Positions 26,468-35,048 of a stretch of DNA of 64,000 nt are shown piece by piece. A program made the translations under genes and the position numbers. The first letter of the stretch is position 1, and each line of letters begins with the position of its first letter. The notes beneath the pieces were generated by a model. The model did not search any database and was not told the DNA's origin. It worked only from the letters and a program-made list of their open reading frames with translations. The stretch lies in the NCBI RefSeq assembly GCF_003096715.1, contig NZ_QEOL01000016.1:124001-188000 (forward strand). The letters run 5' to 3'. This stretch comes from Paraburkholderia silvatlantica (lineage in GTDB: Bacteria; Pseudomonadota; Gammaproteobacteria; Burkholderiales; Burkholderiaceae).

Positions 26468-27325
26468 CTACTGGTCCCGCACCGCCACGTCACTCGACAG
26501 GCGCGCGGCAATGGCGCGCGCCGCGAGATCGAGCAGAAAACCCAGCACGCCGATCACGAGTATGACGGCCGTCAGTTCGGAATACGCGAGCCGGTCGCGC
26601 GTATCGAGAATCAGATAACCGAGTCCCGCGCTCACGCCGAGCATTTCCGCAGGCACCAGCACGATCCACAAGATGCCGATAGCGAGTCTCACGCCAGTGA
26701 GCACATGCGCAGCGACGCCAGGCACATAGATATGCCAGAGCATTTCCGCGCGCGTGGCGGCGAGGCTTTCGCCAAGCTGGATCCAGCGCCGGTCGAGATG
26801 CGCGACGCCCGATGCCGTGCTCATCACCAGCGGCCAGACAGCGGCGAACGCGAGCAGAAAATACACCGCACGATCGCCGACGCCGAGCGACATTACGGCC
26901 AGCGGCATCCACGAAAGCGGCGAGATCATGCGCAAAAACTGCAGCGTGGGCGAGAGCGTCTGTTCGAGCCAGCGCAGACGGCCAATTGCAAAGCCTAACG
27001 GCACGCCGACCACGAGCGCCCACGCAAGTCCGACGGCAATACGCTTGAGACTGGTCGCCACATGCACGAATAGGTGATCGCTGGTGACGAGGGCAGGCAG
27101 GGCTTCCAGCGCGCGCTGCGGCGCGAACTGTGCAGCCATCGCGTTGTGGCCCGCGAGCAGCGTGACGGCGAGCCACCAGAGTGCCAACGTGGCGGCCAGG
27201 CCTGCGACGCCCAGCACGACACTGCGCCAATGCGCGGACGCCGGCCTGCGGCTGCGTGCCGGTGATGAAGCTTCGCGAACGAGCACGCTAGACAACGATC
27301 GTCTCCTTGCGGGAATAGCCGGCAT
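26468..27325 (-). CDS. ABC permease, SsuC/TauC type
   Basis: A 285-residue inner-membrane protein with six or so helices. The EAA-loop region reads LGESLAATRAEMLWHIYVPGVAAHVLTG and matches the SsuC/NrtB/TauC branch. The frame overlaps the 3' end of the binding-protein gene by 38 bases if the ATG at 27325 is used; a GTG at 27286 directly after the upstream stop is an equally good start and would remove 13 residues. It is the last gene of the minus-strand set peroxidase-like, acyl-CoA-dehydrogenase-like, ATPase, binding protein, permease. The branch imports sulfonates, nitrate, taurine or thiamine precursors; the sulfonate/organosulfur reading fits the region. Confidence 0.87.
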   Translation of the reverse strand: MPAIPARRRSLSSVLVREASSPARSRRPASAHWRSVVLGVAGLAATLALWWLAVTLLAGHNAMAAQFAPQRALEALPALVTSDHLFVHVATSLKRIAVGLAWALVVGVPLGFAIGRLRWLEQTLSPTLQFLRMISPLSWMPLAVMSLGVGDRAVYFLLAFAAVWPLVMSTASGVAHLDRRWIQLGESLAATRAEMLWHIYVPGVAAHVLTGVRLAIGILWIVLVPAEMLGVSAGLGYLILDTRDRLAYSELTAVILVIGVLGFLLDLAARAIAARLSSDVAVRDQ

Positions 27326-28478
27326 CCTGACCGAACGCCGCGAGGCCGCCCGATGCTTCGATGCTCTTTTTCACGAAACGGTCATCGACGAGATCGCTTG
27401 CGACCTGTTTCGGATCGAGCGACGCGAGGAACTGGCTCGCGCCTTCCACCTGGGTCGCTTTCAGCCGGCGCACGAGTTCTTCCGTGTAGCTCGGATATGG
27501 ATAGGGCTGGAAATCGATCCGCTTCGAGTTCCAGTCCGCGTGCTGGATTGCGTGGTCGCCGAGATAACGGCCCTGATCGGCGGCTTGTGGCGCCAGCACG
27601 CGCGCGAGCAGTTGCGGCGCGTGCGGCGTGTAGTGGTTGGGGCCTTCCTTCGACAGCAGCTTTGCCGCGTCTTGAGGATTGGCACGCGTCCACAGCTGTG
27701 CTTTGACGATCGCATCGACCACCTTCTGCGACCACGCTGCGCGCTGTGTCAGATCCTGCTCGTGCATGAAGATCACACAGCACGCGTGGTTGCGCCACAC
27801 GTCGCCCGTAAAGCGCAGAATCTTGCCGATGTTCAGTTGCTCGGCCGCCGCATTGAACGGCTCGGCCACGATATAGCCCGCAATCTGGTTCGAGGCCAGC
27901 GCCGGCGGCATGTCGGACGGCGCCATCACGATCAGGTTGACTTCCTTCGGCCCGGGCGTTCCCGAATGCTTCAGCACGGGCGTGAGACCCTGCGCGCGCA
28001 GCATGTCTTGCAGCACGACGTTATGCACCGAATACCAGAACGGCACAGCAACCGTTTTGCCGCCGAGATCCGCCACCGTGCTCACACCGGGCGAAACGGT
28101 CAATGCCGATCCGTTCACGTGATTCCACGCCACCACCTTGGCGGGCGCCTTGCTGCCATAGCGCGCCCATACTGTCATCGGAGAGAGCAGATGCACCACG
28201 TTCACCTGTCCCGACAGGAACGCCTCGACGAGTTGCGCCCAGCTTCGCAACAGCGTCGGTTTTTCCGCCTGGATACCCGCCGCGTCGAAATAGCCGTTGT
28301 TGTGGGCGACGAGCAGCGGCGTCGCATCGGTAATGGGCAGATACCCGATGCGTACGGGTGCATCGGGATCGGCGGCAGCGCGCGCATCCAGCGACTTCAG
28401 CAGCGGCGCGGCGCCCGCGACGGTAAAGAGCGACGCGAGCTTGAGCCATTCGCGTCGTGACATCGGTACGTTGCACAT
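27288..28478 (-). CDS. ABC substrate-binding protein, SsuA/NrtA (NMT1) type, Tat signal
   Basis: A 396-residue periplasmic binding protein. The start at 28478 has GGGGAA seven bases upstream. The N-terminus holds a twin-arginine motif (SRREWLKLAS) and a hydrophobic stretch ending at ARAA, so Tat export is likely. The mature protein opens VRIGYLPITDATPLLVAHNNG, characteristic of the nitrate/sulfonate/taurine family, and VAEPFNAAAEQLNIG occurs in the second lobe. It would deliver an anionic, possibly sulfur-containing compound to the permease and ATPase encoded beside it. Length and order (ATPase, binding protein, permease) fit a complete importer. The ligand is not predictable from motifs. Confidence 0.87.
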   Translation of the reverse strand: MCNVPMSRREWLKLASLFTVAGAAPLLKSLDARAAADPDAPVRIGYLPITDATPLLVAHNNGYFDAAGIQAEKPTLLRSWAQLVEAFLSGQVNVVHLLSPMTVWARYGSKAPAKVVAWNHVNGSALTVSPGVSTVADLGGKTVAVPFWYSVHNVVLQDMLRAQGLTPVLKHSGTPGPKEVNLIVMAPSDMPPALASNQIAGYIVAEPFNAAAEQLNIGKILRFTGDVWRNHACCVIFMHEQDLTQRAAWSQKVVDAIVKAQLWTRANPQDAAKLLSKEGPNHYTPHAPQLLARVLAPQAADQGRYLGDHAIQHADWNSKRIDFQPYPYPSYTEELVRRLKATQVEGASQFLASLDPKQVASDLVDDRFVKKSIEASGGLAAFGQDAGYSRKETIVV

Positions 28479-28506
28479 GAAGATTCCCCGCTTGTGTCTG
28501 CCGGAT

Positions 28507-29271
28507 TCAGGCTGCCTCTGATATCGAGTTTTGCAGCGCCTGAAGGATGGATATGCGCAACTCGCCGAGCGAGCGCACCTGGGTATGCCGTGGCTGCGGC
28601 AGTTCGACTGCCCAGCGTCCCACGAGCGTGCCGCGATTGCCGAGCAGCACGATCTGGTCGGCGACCAGCAGCGCTTCGTCGATGTCGTGCGTGACGAACA
28701 GCGCGGATGCACCTGTGTTGCGCACGGCGGCAATGAGCAGTTGCTGCATGTCGGCGCGGGTCACTTCGTCGAGCGCGCCGAACGGTTCATCCAGCAGCAA
28801 TGCACGCGGTTCGCGCGCGAGGCAGCGAGCCAGCGCGACGCGCTGCGCCATGCCGCCGGAAAGCTGCGACGGCAGCCAGTGACGCGCATGTTCGAGCCCG
28901 ACAGCGGCCAGCGCGTTCGTCACGCGTTCCTTGCGGACCGTGCGCGTGAGTTGCGGTTGACGCGCAAACGTCAGCCCGAAAGCGACGTTGCGCTCGACCG
29001 TGAGCCACGGCAGCAGACACGGATCCTGAAACGCGAGCGCGACTTCGGGACGCGGCCCGTCGACCGTTTCGCCATCGACGCGAATCGCGCCGGACGTGGT
29101 TCGCGTCAGCCCCGCGATGACACGCAACAGCGAAGACTTCCCGCAACCGCTTGGTCCGAGCAGCGCAACGAGTTCGCCCGGCGCGACCGCCAGGTCCACG
29201 CCGTTCAGCACGCCGCGCGTGGCATAGCGCAGCGTAACGCCGCTCGCGACGATATGCGCGCCTTGCGTCAT
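28507..29271 (-). CDS. ABC ATPase, SsuB/TauB type
   Basis: A 254-residue ATPase: Walker A GPSGCGKS, Q-loop in VALAFQDPCLLPWLTV, signature LSGGMAQRVALARCLA, Walker B LLLDEPFGALD and a switch His in FVTHDIDEA. The LLPWLTV segment after the Q-loop is typical of the nitrate/sulfonate/taurine subfamily. The ATG at 29271 overlaps the stop of the upstream acyl-CoA-dehydrogenase-like gene as ATGA, so enzyme and transporter are translationally coupled. It is followed 28 bases later by the binding-protein gene. Confidence 0.9.
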   Translation of the reverse strand: MTQGAHIVASGVTLRYATRGVLNGVDLAVAPGELVALLGPSGCGKSSLLRVIAGLTRTTSGAIRVDGETVDGPRPEVALAFQDPCLLPWLTVERNVAFGLTFARQPQLTRTVRKERVTNALAAVGLEHARHWLPSQLSGGMAQRVALARCLAREPRALLLDEPFGALDEVTRADMQQLLIAAVRNTGASALFVTHDIDEALLVADQIVLLGNRGTLVGRWAVELPQPRHTQVRSLGELRISILQALQNSISEAA

Positions 29272-30347
29272 GCCGCTGCCGCCCGTCGATGCCGCGCGAG
29301 TTGCGACTTCAACTGCACGAGGCTCGGTGTGACGATGGGTATGAACGACGCCTCGCGCACACGCCGCGCCCCGCCGCTCTGACCGCGCAGATAACCGCGT
29401 CCACCCGTCGCCTGCACTTCGAGCGAGACGGCTTGCGTAACGGTATCGACGAGTGCGATGCGCAGTTCGAACATCGTCGCGGGCGCGTTGAAGAAGGTGC
29501 CGTCGAGCACGCCTTGCTTCAGTTGCGACGACTGATTGGCGAGCGTCGCTTCGAGCGAGCGAATTTCCTCGCGGATCGACCCGCGCGACGCTTCGCTCGC
29601 TTCCAGCGTGGCAAGCAGTGCACGCCGCGCGAGTCCAATTGACATCCCGCATTGCAGGCCGAGAAATGCCGGGCGTACGCGGGCAAGCCACGCGGGGGCA
29701 TTGGCGGCGAGGCGATACGTGTCGTCGAGCACGGTGCCGTTCACGCGCAGCGCAGCCGTATTGCTTGCGCGCAGGCCAATCAGGTCGAGATCGTCGCTGC
29801 GCACGACGCCAGGCGCGTCGTGCGGAATCGCAAAGATGGACGGCGGCGAGCCGTCGTCGTGATCGAAGGCTGCTGCGGCGATGAAACCCTCACGCCGCAG
29901 GTTCGTGATCCACGGCAGGCTGCCGTTCAGCGCGAACGCGTTGCCGCTGCGCGCCGCATGCATCTGCAGGGGCTCGATGTCGGACAGATACTTCATCGCG
30001 TTCGACAGTCCCGTGGCGCCCGCGCTCTCGCCCACCAGAAGCGGTGTCAGCCAGCGGTCGCGCAGCGCGTCGTTCTCGCTTTGCAGTACGTATTCGATGA
30101 AGGTGCGATGTCCCCATAGCACGAACGCTGCCGTCAGAGAACGTTGCGCGACGGCGGCGACCGTATCGATTGCGTCCGCGATGCTGCCGCCCGTGCCGCC
30201 CAGCGCTTCGGGCACGCCCACGGCGGCGGCACGCGAGCGCACCAGTTGCGGCAGAACTTCTGACGCACGGGATGGGTCGGCGTCGAGTGCCTCGGCGTTC
30301 GCGTCGAGCCAGGCATCGAGCGCCTCGAAGCTCACGGAGGCGGTCAT
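29268..30347 (-). CDS. Acyl-CoA dehydrogenase-fold flavoprotein
   Basis: A 359-residue protein with the three-domain layout of the acyl-CoA dehydrogenase superfamily: helical N-domain (VGVPEALGGTGGSIADAID), beta domain (about 110-215) and C-terminal helical domain ending QATGGRGYLRG, the flavin and subunit contact region. Members of this fold include true dehydrogenases and also the flavin-dependent monooxygenases DszC and SfnB-related proteins used in sulfur acquisition. The linked SsuABC-type transporter and the CMD protein favour the latter, by inference. Its ATG overlaps the stop of the upstream AhpD-like gene as ATGA. No clear catalytic Glu was identified by eye, which also weakens the dehydrogenase reading. 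Confidence 0.82.
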   Translation of the reverse strand: MTASVSFEALDAWLDANAEALDADPSRASEVLPQLVRSRAAAVGVPEALGGTGGSIADAIDTVAAVAQRSLTAAFVLWGHRTFIEYVLQSENDALRDRWLTPLLVGESAGATGLSNAMKYLSDIEPLQMHAARSGNAFALNGSLPWITNLRREGFIAAAAFDHDDGSPPSIFAIPHDAPGVVRSDDLDLIGLRASNTAALRVNGTVLDDTYRLAANAPAWLARVRPAFLGLQCGMSIGLARRALLATLEASEASRGSIREEIRSLEATLANQSSQLKQGVLDGTFFNAPATMFELRIALVDTVTQAVSLEVQATGGRGYLRGQSGGARRVREASFIPIVTPSLVQLKSQLARHRRAAAA

Positions 30348-30910
30348 GCCGCCTGCGCCTTCGGCTCCCACCGATACGCCTCGAGCTGCGGATTCAATTC
30401 GTTGCGCGCCAGGTTGTTCGCGAAGTTGCACAGTGTTGCGAGGCTCACGCCGAGAATCACTTCGAGTGCGTTGGCGTCGCTGTAACCAGCGGATTTGAAC
30501 GCGGCGAACGCGTCATCGGACACTGCGCCGCGTGTGGCGATCACTTCGCGGGCGAACGCGGCGACGGCGTTCAAACGCACATCGGACACAGTGCCTTGCG
30601 CGCGGATTTCATCGACGATCGCTTCGGGCAATTGCGCCTTTTTCAGTGCGACAGCCGTATGACCGGCGACGCAGAAACCACAGCCGTGAATCGAGGCGGC
30701 CGTGATCTGTACGACTTCGCGCTCGGCCAGTGTAAGACCGCTGCGCGAATTGATTTCGCCGACAGTCAGATACGTTTCGAGCGCAACGGGGGCATTGGCG
30801 AGTGCCGCAACCAGATTCGGCAGGAAGCCGTTCGCGGCTTGCGACTTCTGCAGAAACGGACGGCTCGCTTCGGGCGCGCTATCGATGGTTTGGAGAGGCA
30901 GACGGTTCAT
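30344..30910 (-). CDS. AhpD/CMD-family peroxidase-like protein
   Basis: A 188-residue carboxymuconolactone-decarboxylase-fold protein. The redox motif is complete: Cys77 and Cys80 in HGCGFCVAGH with His84 and an upstream Glu in TLAEREVVQI, as in AhpD-like alkylhydroperoxidases. It is the first gene of the minus-strand set leading into the flavoprotein and the SsuABC-like transporter. In related gene sets, such proteins may remove peroxide formed by flavin monooxygenases. An AraC-family regulator is encoded 90 bases upstream on the same strand, so that gene could lead the operon or be transcribed alone. Confidence 0.87.
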   Translation of the reverse strand: MNRLPLQTIDSAPEASRPFLQKSQAANGFLPNLVAALANAPVALETYLTVGEINSRSGLTLAEREVVQITAASIHGCGFCVAGHTAVALKKAQLPEAIVDEIRAQGTVSDVRLNAVAAFAREVIATRGAVSDDAFAAFKSAGYSDANALEVILGVSLATLCNFANNLARNELNPQLEAYRWEPKAQAA

Positions 30911-31000
30911 GGCATCCTCGATCGGAAAGCCTCATTGTCGACGCCGCAAGGCGGGCCGGCAATGCGCCGCCGTCTCGCTTTCATGCGCATTCGTCTCAAG

Positions 31001-31981
31001 TCAATGGACGGGCGTCTGCGCGCTGCCTGCGGGCTCGCGGCGGCATGTGCCCGGCGGCAGACCTGTAACGCGTTTGAAGGCCTGCGCGAAGGCGGATTCC
31101 GATTGATAACCGACATGCTCCGCCGTGCTGAGCGTCGAAGCGCCGTGCCTCAACATTTCCGCTGCGACCTTCATGCGTAGCAGCGCGAGAAACTGCACGG
31201 GAGGCTGTCCGCACGCTTGCGCAAACTGCTTGCAAAAGCGCGCGCGCGACATGTGGCAAAACGCTGCCATCGTGTGCGTGGTCCATTCCTCGCCGGGTCT
31301 CTCGATGATCGCGCTCACGAGTGGCGTAAATTCGGCACGCCGCATCACCGACCACAAGCCCGGCGCGAAATCGCCGGTACTGGCGACGGCGCGCAGCGCA
31401 TAGAAGAACAGCGCATCCGTCAGACGATGAATGAGCGGCGAGGGCGCATCCTGCACGCGGGCGGCTTCCGCGCGGATCAGATCGAACAGCGTGCGGGCGC
31501 CTGCGAGCTTCGCATCGTCGTGACGCGCGAGAATGTGATCGGGCAGCAGGCCGGTGATGGCTTCGCCAAGATCGGAGCGGAATTCGAAGAAGCCGCACGC
31601 CAGCGCGACGCCATCGTGCGATTCGCCAGATGCGTCGAGCGGCGTCATGGCGCCGATGCGCACGGTGTATTCGTCGTCGGATGGCGCGTTTGAATCGGGC
31701 GTGAGGCAATGCTCGATGTCGTGCATCAGGAACACGGCATCGCCCGCCACGAGCCGCGTGCTTTGCGCGGCGCGGCTGTTTTTGGCCGGCAGATGAAGCC
31801 AGCACGTGCCTTCCAGCACGAGATGAAAGCTCGCTCGCTGATGACCTGCTGTCGACGCGCGATACGCCCCGCAGTAGCGCCCCACGTGGAACAGGGTGCT
31901 ACGCAGTTCGAGTCCGGAGAGCAGCCAGTCGGCGGCCTGTTCGGCGGAGGTCGGCATGATGGGCGAAGGCGGTGAAGCCAT
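31001..31981 (-). CDS. AraC-family transcriptional regulator (cupin N-domain)
   Basis: A 326-residue regulator. The N-terminal half is a cupin sensor (GHQRASFHLVLEGTCWLHLP and AGDAVFLMHDIEHCL), and the last 100 residues are two helix-turn-helices: WTTHTMAAFCHMSRARFCKQ and HVGYQSESAFAQAFKRVTGL, the second being the AraC signature. The start at 31981 is a choice among several in-frame ATGs, with 31957 and 32080 as alternatives, because no strong ribosome site is present. It is divergent from the dipeptide-type ABC operon and precedes the peroxidase-flavoprotein-SsuABC set, so it may control one or both. The intervening DNA carries two conspicuous inverted repeats. Confidence 0.88.
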   Translation of the reverse strand: MASPPSPIMPTSAEQAADWLLSGLELRSTLFHVGRYCGAYRASTAGHQRASFHLVLEGTCWLHLPAKNSRAAQSTRLVAGDAVFLMHDIEHCLTPDSNAPSDDEYTVRIGAMTPLDASGESHDGVALACGFFEFRSDLGEAITGLLPDHILARHDDAKLAGARTLFDLIRAEAARVQDAPSPLIHRLTDALFFYALRAVASTGDFAPGLWSVMRRAEFTPLVSAIIERPGEEWTTHTMAAFCHMSRARFCKQFAQACGQPPVQFLALLRMKVAAEMLRHGASTLSTAEHVGYQSESAFAQAFKRVTGLPPGTCRREPAGSAQTPVH

Positions 31982-32044
31982 TGGGAAGTCGATGGCGGAT
32001 TCCGAGCTTAGCGTCGTGCCGCTGCGCCGTAAAACAAGCGATCG

Positions 32045-32079
32045 TGGAAAGCATATGTGTTTTCCGCATATGCTTTCCA
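32045..32079. repeat. Perfect 13-base inverted repeat upstream of araC-type gene
   Basis: TGGAAAGCATATG and its exact complement flank a nine-base spacer. Each arm contains the palindrome GCATATGC in part, so both hairpin and operator readings are open. It lies 64 bases upstream of the regulator start. Confidence 0.7.
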
Positions 32080-32169
32080 TGGCGGCGGGCGATTTTCTGC
32101 AGACGGGTGCGGCGCAGTGGTGGTGGGCGATAAGCAGAATGCAAGCAAGTTAAGCGAACGCCAGTCGTA

Positions 32170-32204
32170 CACCGAATATCCGAAACCCCTAACGATATCC
32201 GGTG
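32170..32204. repeat. Near-perfect 11-base inverted repeat in divergent promoter
   Basis: CACCGAATATC and GATATCCGGTG are complementary at ten of eleven positions with a 13-base spacer. This is a candidate operator for the peptide-type ABC operon. Confidence 0.5.
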
Positions 32205-32419
32205 CTTTGCTATCGAGACGCGATGCTAAGCAGGTCGCCATATTCATGAAATAGAAAACATCGCATAGACATAAGGCGCAAAACCGGCTGAATGCATCGT
32301 TATAGCGGGCATGCTCGCGCACACCACATGCGCGGCACATATCGTTAGCAAGATTGATTCGTTGGAGAAGAGGAAAGTCTTTACTTAGGCTGCAGGATTG
32401 TTCTCCAAACTCTTTCCCG

Positions 32420-34117
32420 ATGATTCACGACGTCTCTCGCCGCACGCGCGCACTTCATTCGAACACCACCACTTTCGCATTACTCGGCGCACTGGCTTTC
32501 GGCGCATCCTTGCTGCTGACCGGCTGCAGCAAATCGGACGCCGATACGAATGCACAACGCGCACAAGTGCTGAAGCCCGTTTCGGGCGGCTCACTGACCT
32601 GGGGTGTGACGACCGAGCCTGCGTGCTTTGATCCGCATCGCTCGTCGCAGCAGAACGCCTTCTGGGTGATCCGCAATTACATCGATTCGCTGATCAGCAA
32701 GAAGACAGACGGCACCTACGCGCCGTGGCTCGCCAAATCGTGGACGGTCGCCGACGACGGCAAGAGCTACACCTTCAATCTGCGCGACGACGTGCACTTC
32801 ACCGACGGTACGCCGTTCGACGCGAACGCCGTCAAGGCCAATTTCGACTACATCCTGAAGAACGTCAGTACGACCTCGGCATCGGCCTCCTTGCTGGTGC
32901 ATTTCGATCACGCCGAGGTGGTGTCGCCGTATGTCGTGCGGCTCGTGATGAAACAGCCGGATTCCACCACGCTCGAATCGCTGTCGAGCGTAAAACTCGG
33001 CTTCATCTCGCCGAAAGCGCTCGCCGACAACAAGGATCTATGCGGCGGCGGTCCGGGCATCGTCGGCACGGGGCCGTTTGTGTTCAGCTCGTATCAGCGC
33101 GGGCAATCGGCGACTTTCACGCGTAACCCTGCATACAATTGGGCGCCGGACAATGCGCAGCACCAGGGCGCCGCGTACCTCGAGCATGTGACCTACCGCT
33201 TCCTCCCCGAGGCCGCCGTGCGCACGGGCGCGCTCAGTTCGGGGCAGGTCGACCTGATAGAAGGCGTGCAGCCCACCGACGTCAGCGTGTTCGACAAGGC
33301 GGACGGCTTCCAGTATCTGACTGGCCCGTCGGCGACGACTTCGTTTACGTTGAACATCAACTACACGGTCGCACCCGCGAACGACGTGCACGTGCGCCGC
33401 GCGCTGCGCGACGGCTTCGACCTCGATGCGATCGTCAAGAGCGTCTATCTCGGCACGGTGCAGCGCGCGTGGTCGAACATCGGGCCGGACAATCCCGACT
33501 ACAACGCAGAACTGAAGCATTCGTGGGGCAACGACGTCAAGGAGGCCAACCGTCTGCTCGACGAAGCAGGTTGGACCGAGCGCGACAGCGAAGGCTTCCG
33601 TACGAAGGACGGCAAGCGTCTGTCGATCGAAGTCGGCTACCCGCAGCCCTATGTGCGCGACAGCCGCGACGTGCTGATCCGCGCGATCCAGTCGGCGCTG
33701 CGCCAGAACATCGGTCTCGATCTTGGACTACGCATTACCACGGCGGGCGATTTCGCGAACCAGAAGGCCACGGGCAACTGGACCATCTACCCGAACACCG
33801 ACAACCCGTCCGACGTCGCGATGGAACTGTGGGACATGCTGGGCGACCAGGGCTTCCTGTACAACGCGATCAAGACGCCAGACCCGACTATCGTCGATAC
33901 GATCAACCGGGCGCGGCTGCAGCCGGTCGGCGACGAACGCCGCAAGCTGCTTGCCTTCGTGCAGAAGCGCGCAGTCGACGAGGCGTTCATCGTGCCGCTC
34001 TTCGCGCCTGCCTACCACCTGGCCGCGAAATCGACGGTGCATGGCGTGGGCTTCGAGCCACAGCTCGACGGCCCGGCGAGTTCGTACGACATCTGGGTCG
34101 AGAAGCAGGGAGGCTGA
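32420..34117 (+). CDS. ABC substrate-binding lipoprotein, dipeptide/nickel (SBP_bac_5) type
   Basis: A 565-residue binding protein. The leader ends in the lipobox LLTGC, so it is anchored to the membrane by lipid; the preceding in-frame ATG at 32354 is less likely. The mature part opens GGSLTWGVTTEPACFDPHRS and contains WTVADDGKSYTFNLRDDVHF and GTGPFVF, the standard DppA/OppA family landmarks. It heads a plus-strand operon with two permeases and a fused double ATPase. I recall a family of such proteins (represented in Klebsiella as KPN_01854) that is inherited with CMD-domain protein pairs and a flavin monooxygenase. A CMD pair and a flavoprotein lie just downstream here on the other strand, in agreement. 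A peptide or modified amino-acid ligand is likely. Confidence 0.9.
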   Translation: MIHDVSRRTRALHSNTTTFALLGALAFGASLLLTGCSKSDADTNAQRAQVLKPVSGGSLTWGVTTEPACFDPHRSSQQNAFWVIRNYIDSLISKKTDGTYAPWLAKSWTVADDGKSYTFNLRDDVHFTDGTPFDANAVKANFDYILKNVSTTSASASLLVHFDHAEVVSPYVVRLVMKQPDSTTLESLSSVKLGFISPKALADNKDLCGGGPGIVGTGPFVFSSYQRGQSATFTRNPAYNWAPDNAQHQGAAYLEHVTYRFLPEAAVRTGALSSGQVDLIEGVQPTDVSVFDKADGFQYLTGPSATTSFTLNINYTVAPANDVHVRRALRDGFDLDAIVKSVYLGTVQRAWSNIGPDNPDYNAELKHSWGNDVKEANRLLDEAGWTERDSEGFRTKDGKRLSIEVGYPQPYVRDSRDVLIRAIQSALRQNIGLDLGLRITTAGDFANQKATGNWTIYPNTDNPSDVAMELWDMLGDQGFLYNAIKTPDPTIVDTINRARLQPVGDERRKLLAFVQKRAVDEAFIVPLFAPAYHLAAKSTVHGVGFEPQLDGPASSYDIWVEKQGG

Positions 34118-34118
34118 C

Positions 34119-35048
34119 GTGATCAGGCAGATCGTCACGCGTGTGCTAACGGGTGTGCTGGTGATGTGGCTCGCGGCGACCACGGCGTTTCTCGCGATTC
34201 ACGCGCTGCCTGGCCGTATCGAGGACGTGCTGGCGGGCGACCTCGCTTATCCAGGCTTGCGCGAAGCGATTGCTGCGCAGTGGGGCCTCGATCACAGCCT
34301 GCTATGGCAGTACGGACAGTTCCTGCTGCGCCTCGCGCGCGGCGATCTCGGCACGTCCTTCGTGATGCAGCAGCCGGTGCTGGCCGTGCTCGGCAGCCAG
34401 TTGTGGCCGACTATCCAGCTAGCGTGCGCGGCGGGTGTGCTGGCCCTCGTGCTCGCGCTGCTCGTTGCGACCTCGACGGCCGGACTGGCAGCGGGCCGCC
34501 ATGCGTGGGCGAGCCGCATCGCATCGGCGCTCGAATTGCTGTTCACGTCGTCGCCCGTGTTCTGGCTCGGGCTGTTGCTGCTGATCGTGTTCTCGTTCCA
34601 CTGGCGGCTGTTTCCGGTGTCGGGCGCGGCGGGCTGGCGCGCGCTGGTGCTGCCAGCCGTGACGCTCGCGCTGCCGACAGCGGGCGTGCTGTCGCAGGTC
34701 ATGCGTGAAGCGCTGGAGGCCGTGTTCGAACGGCCGTTCGTGACGACTGTGCGAGCGCGTGGTGTGTCCGAAGTCGCGCTGCGCACACAGCATGTGCTGC
34801 GTCATGCGTTATTGCCCGTCGTCACGCTGGGCGGCTGGCTGATCGGCGGCCTGCTGGGCGGTGCGGTGATCACCGAGAAGATGTTCGGCCGCCCCGGCAT
34901 CGGCAGCGTGACGCTGACGGCCGTGACGTCGCAGGACGTGCCCGTCGTGCTGGCTGTGGTGCTGCTGGCCGCGTTCGTGCACGTGGCGATCTCGACGCTG
35001 CTCGACGTGCTGTATCTGTTTATCGATCCGAGGCTGCGTGCATCATGA
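34119..35048 (+). CDS. ABC permease, DppB type
   Basis: A 309-residue inner-membrane permease. A GTG start directly after the binding-protein stop, with GGAGG six bases before it, gives the normal DppB N-terminus (VIRQIVTRVLTGVLVMWLA with ALPGRIED); the longer upstream frame is antisense-like noise within the previous gene. The periplasmic loop and LGTSFVMQQPV are followed by the EAA region REALEAVFERPFVTTVRARG. Its stop overlaps the start of the next permease as ATGA. Confidence 0.9.
   Translation: MIRQIVTRVLTGVLVMWLAATTAFLAIHALPGRIEDVLAGDLAYPGLREAIAAQWGLDHSLLWQYGQFLLRLARGDLGTSFVMQQPVLAVLGSQLWPTIQLACAAGVLALVLALLVATSTAGLAAGRHAWASRIASALELLFTSSPVFWLGLLLLIVFSFHWRLFPVSGAAGWRALVLPAVTLALPTAGVLSQVMREALEAVFERPFVTTVRARGVSEVALRTQHVLRHALLPVVTLGGWLIGGLLGGAVITEKMFGRPGIGSVTLTAVTSQDVPVVLAVVLLAAFVHVAISTLLDVLYLFIDPRLRAS

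Larger units (their letters stand above)
31982..32419. other. Divergent promoter region, AraC regulator and peptide-type ABC operon
   Basis: About 440 bases, less G+C-rich than its surroundings, with no supported gene. It holds two inverted repeats (32045-32079 and 32170-32204) and a pair of ten-base complementary segments (CTAACGATAT at 32189 and ATATCGTTAG at 32339). Confidence 0.6.

Noticed and set aside
25963-26565. 200-codon plus-strand open frame overlapping the small gene at 25979
   Set aside because: It begins just before the better-supported small gene in another frame, runs into the ABC permease antisense, and has no motif.
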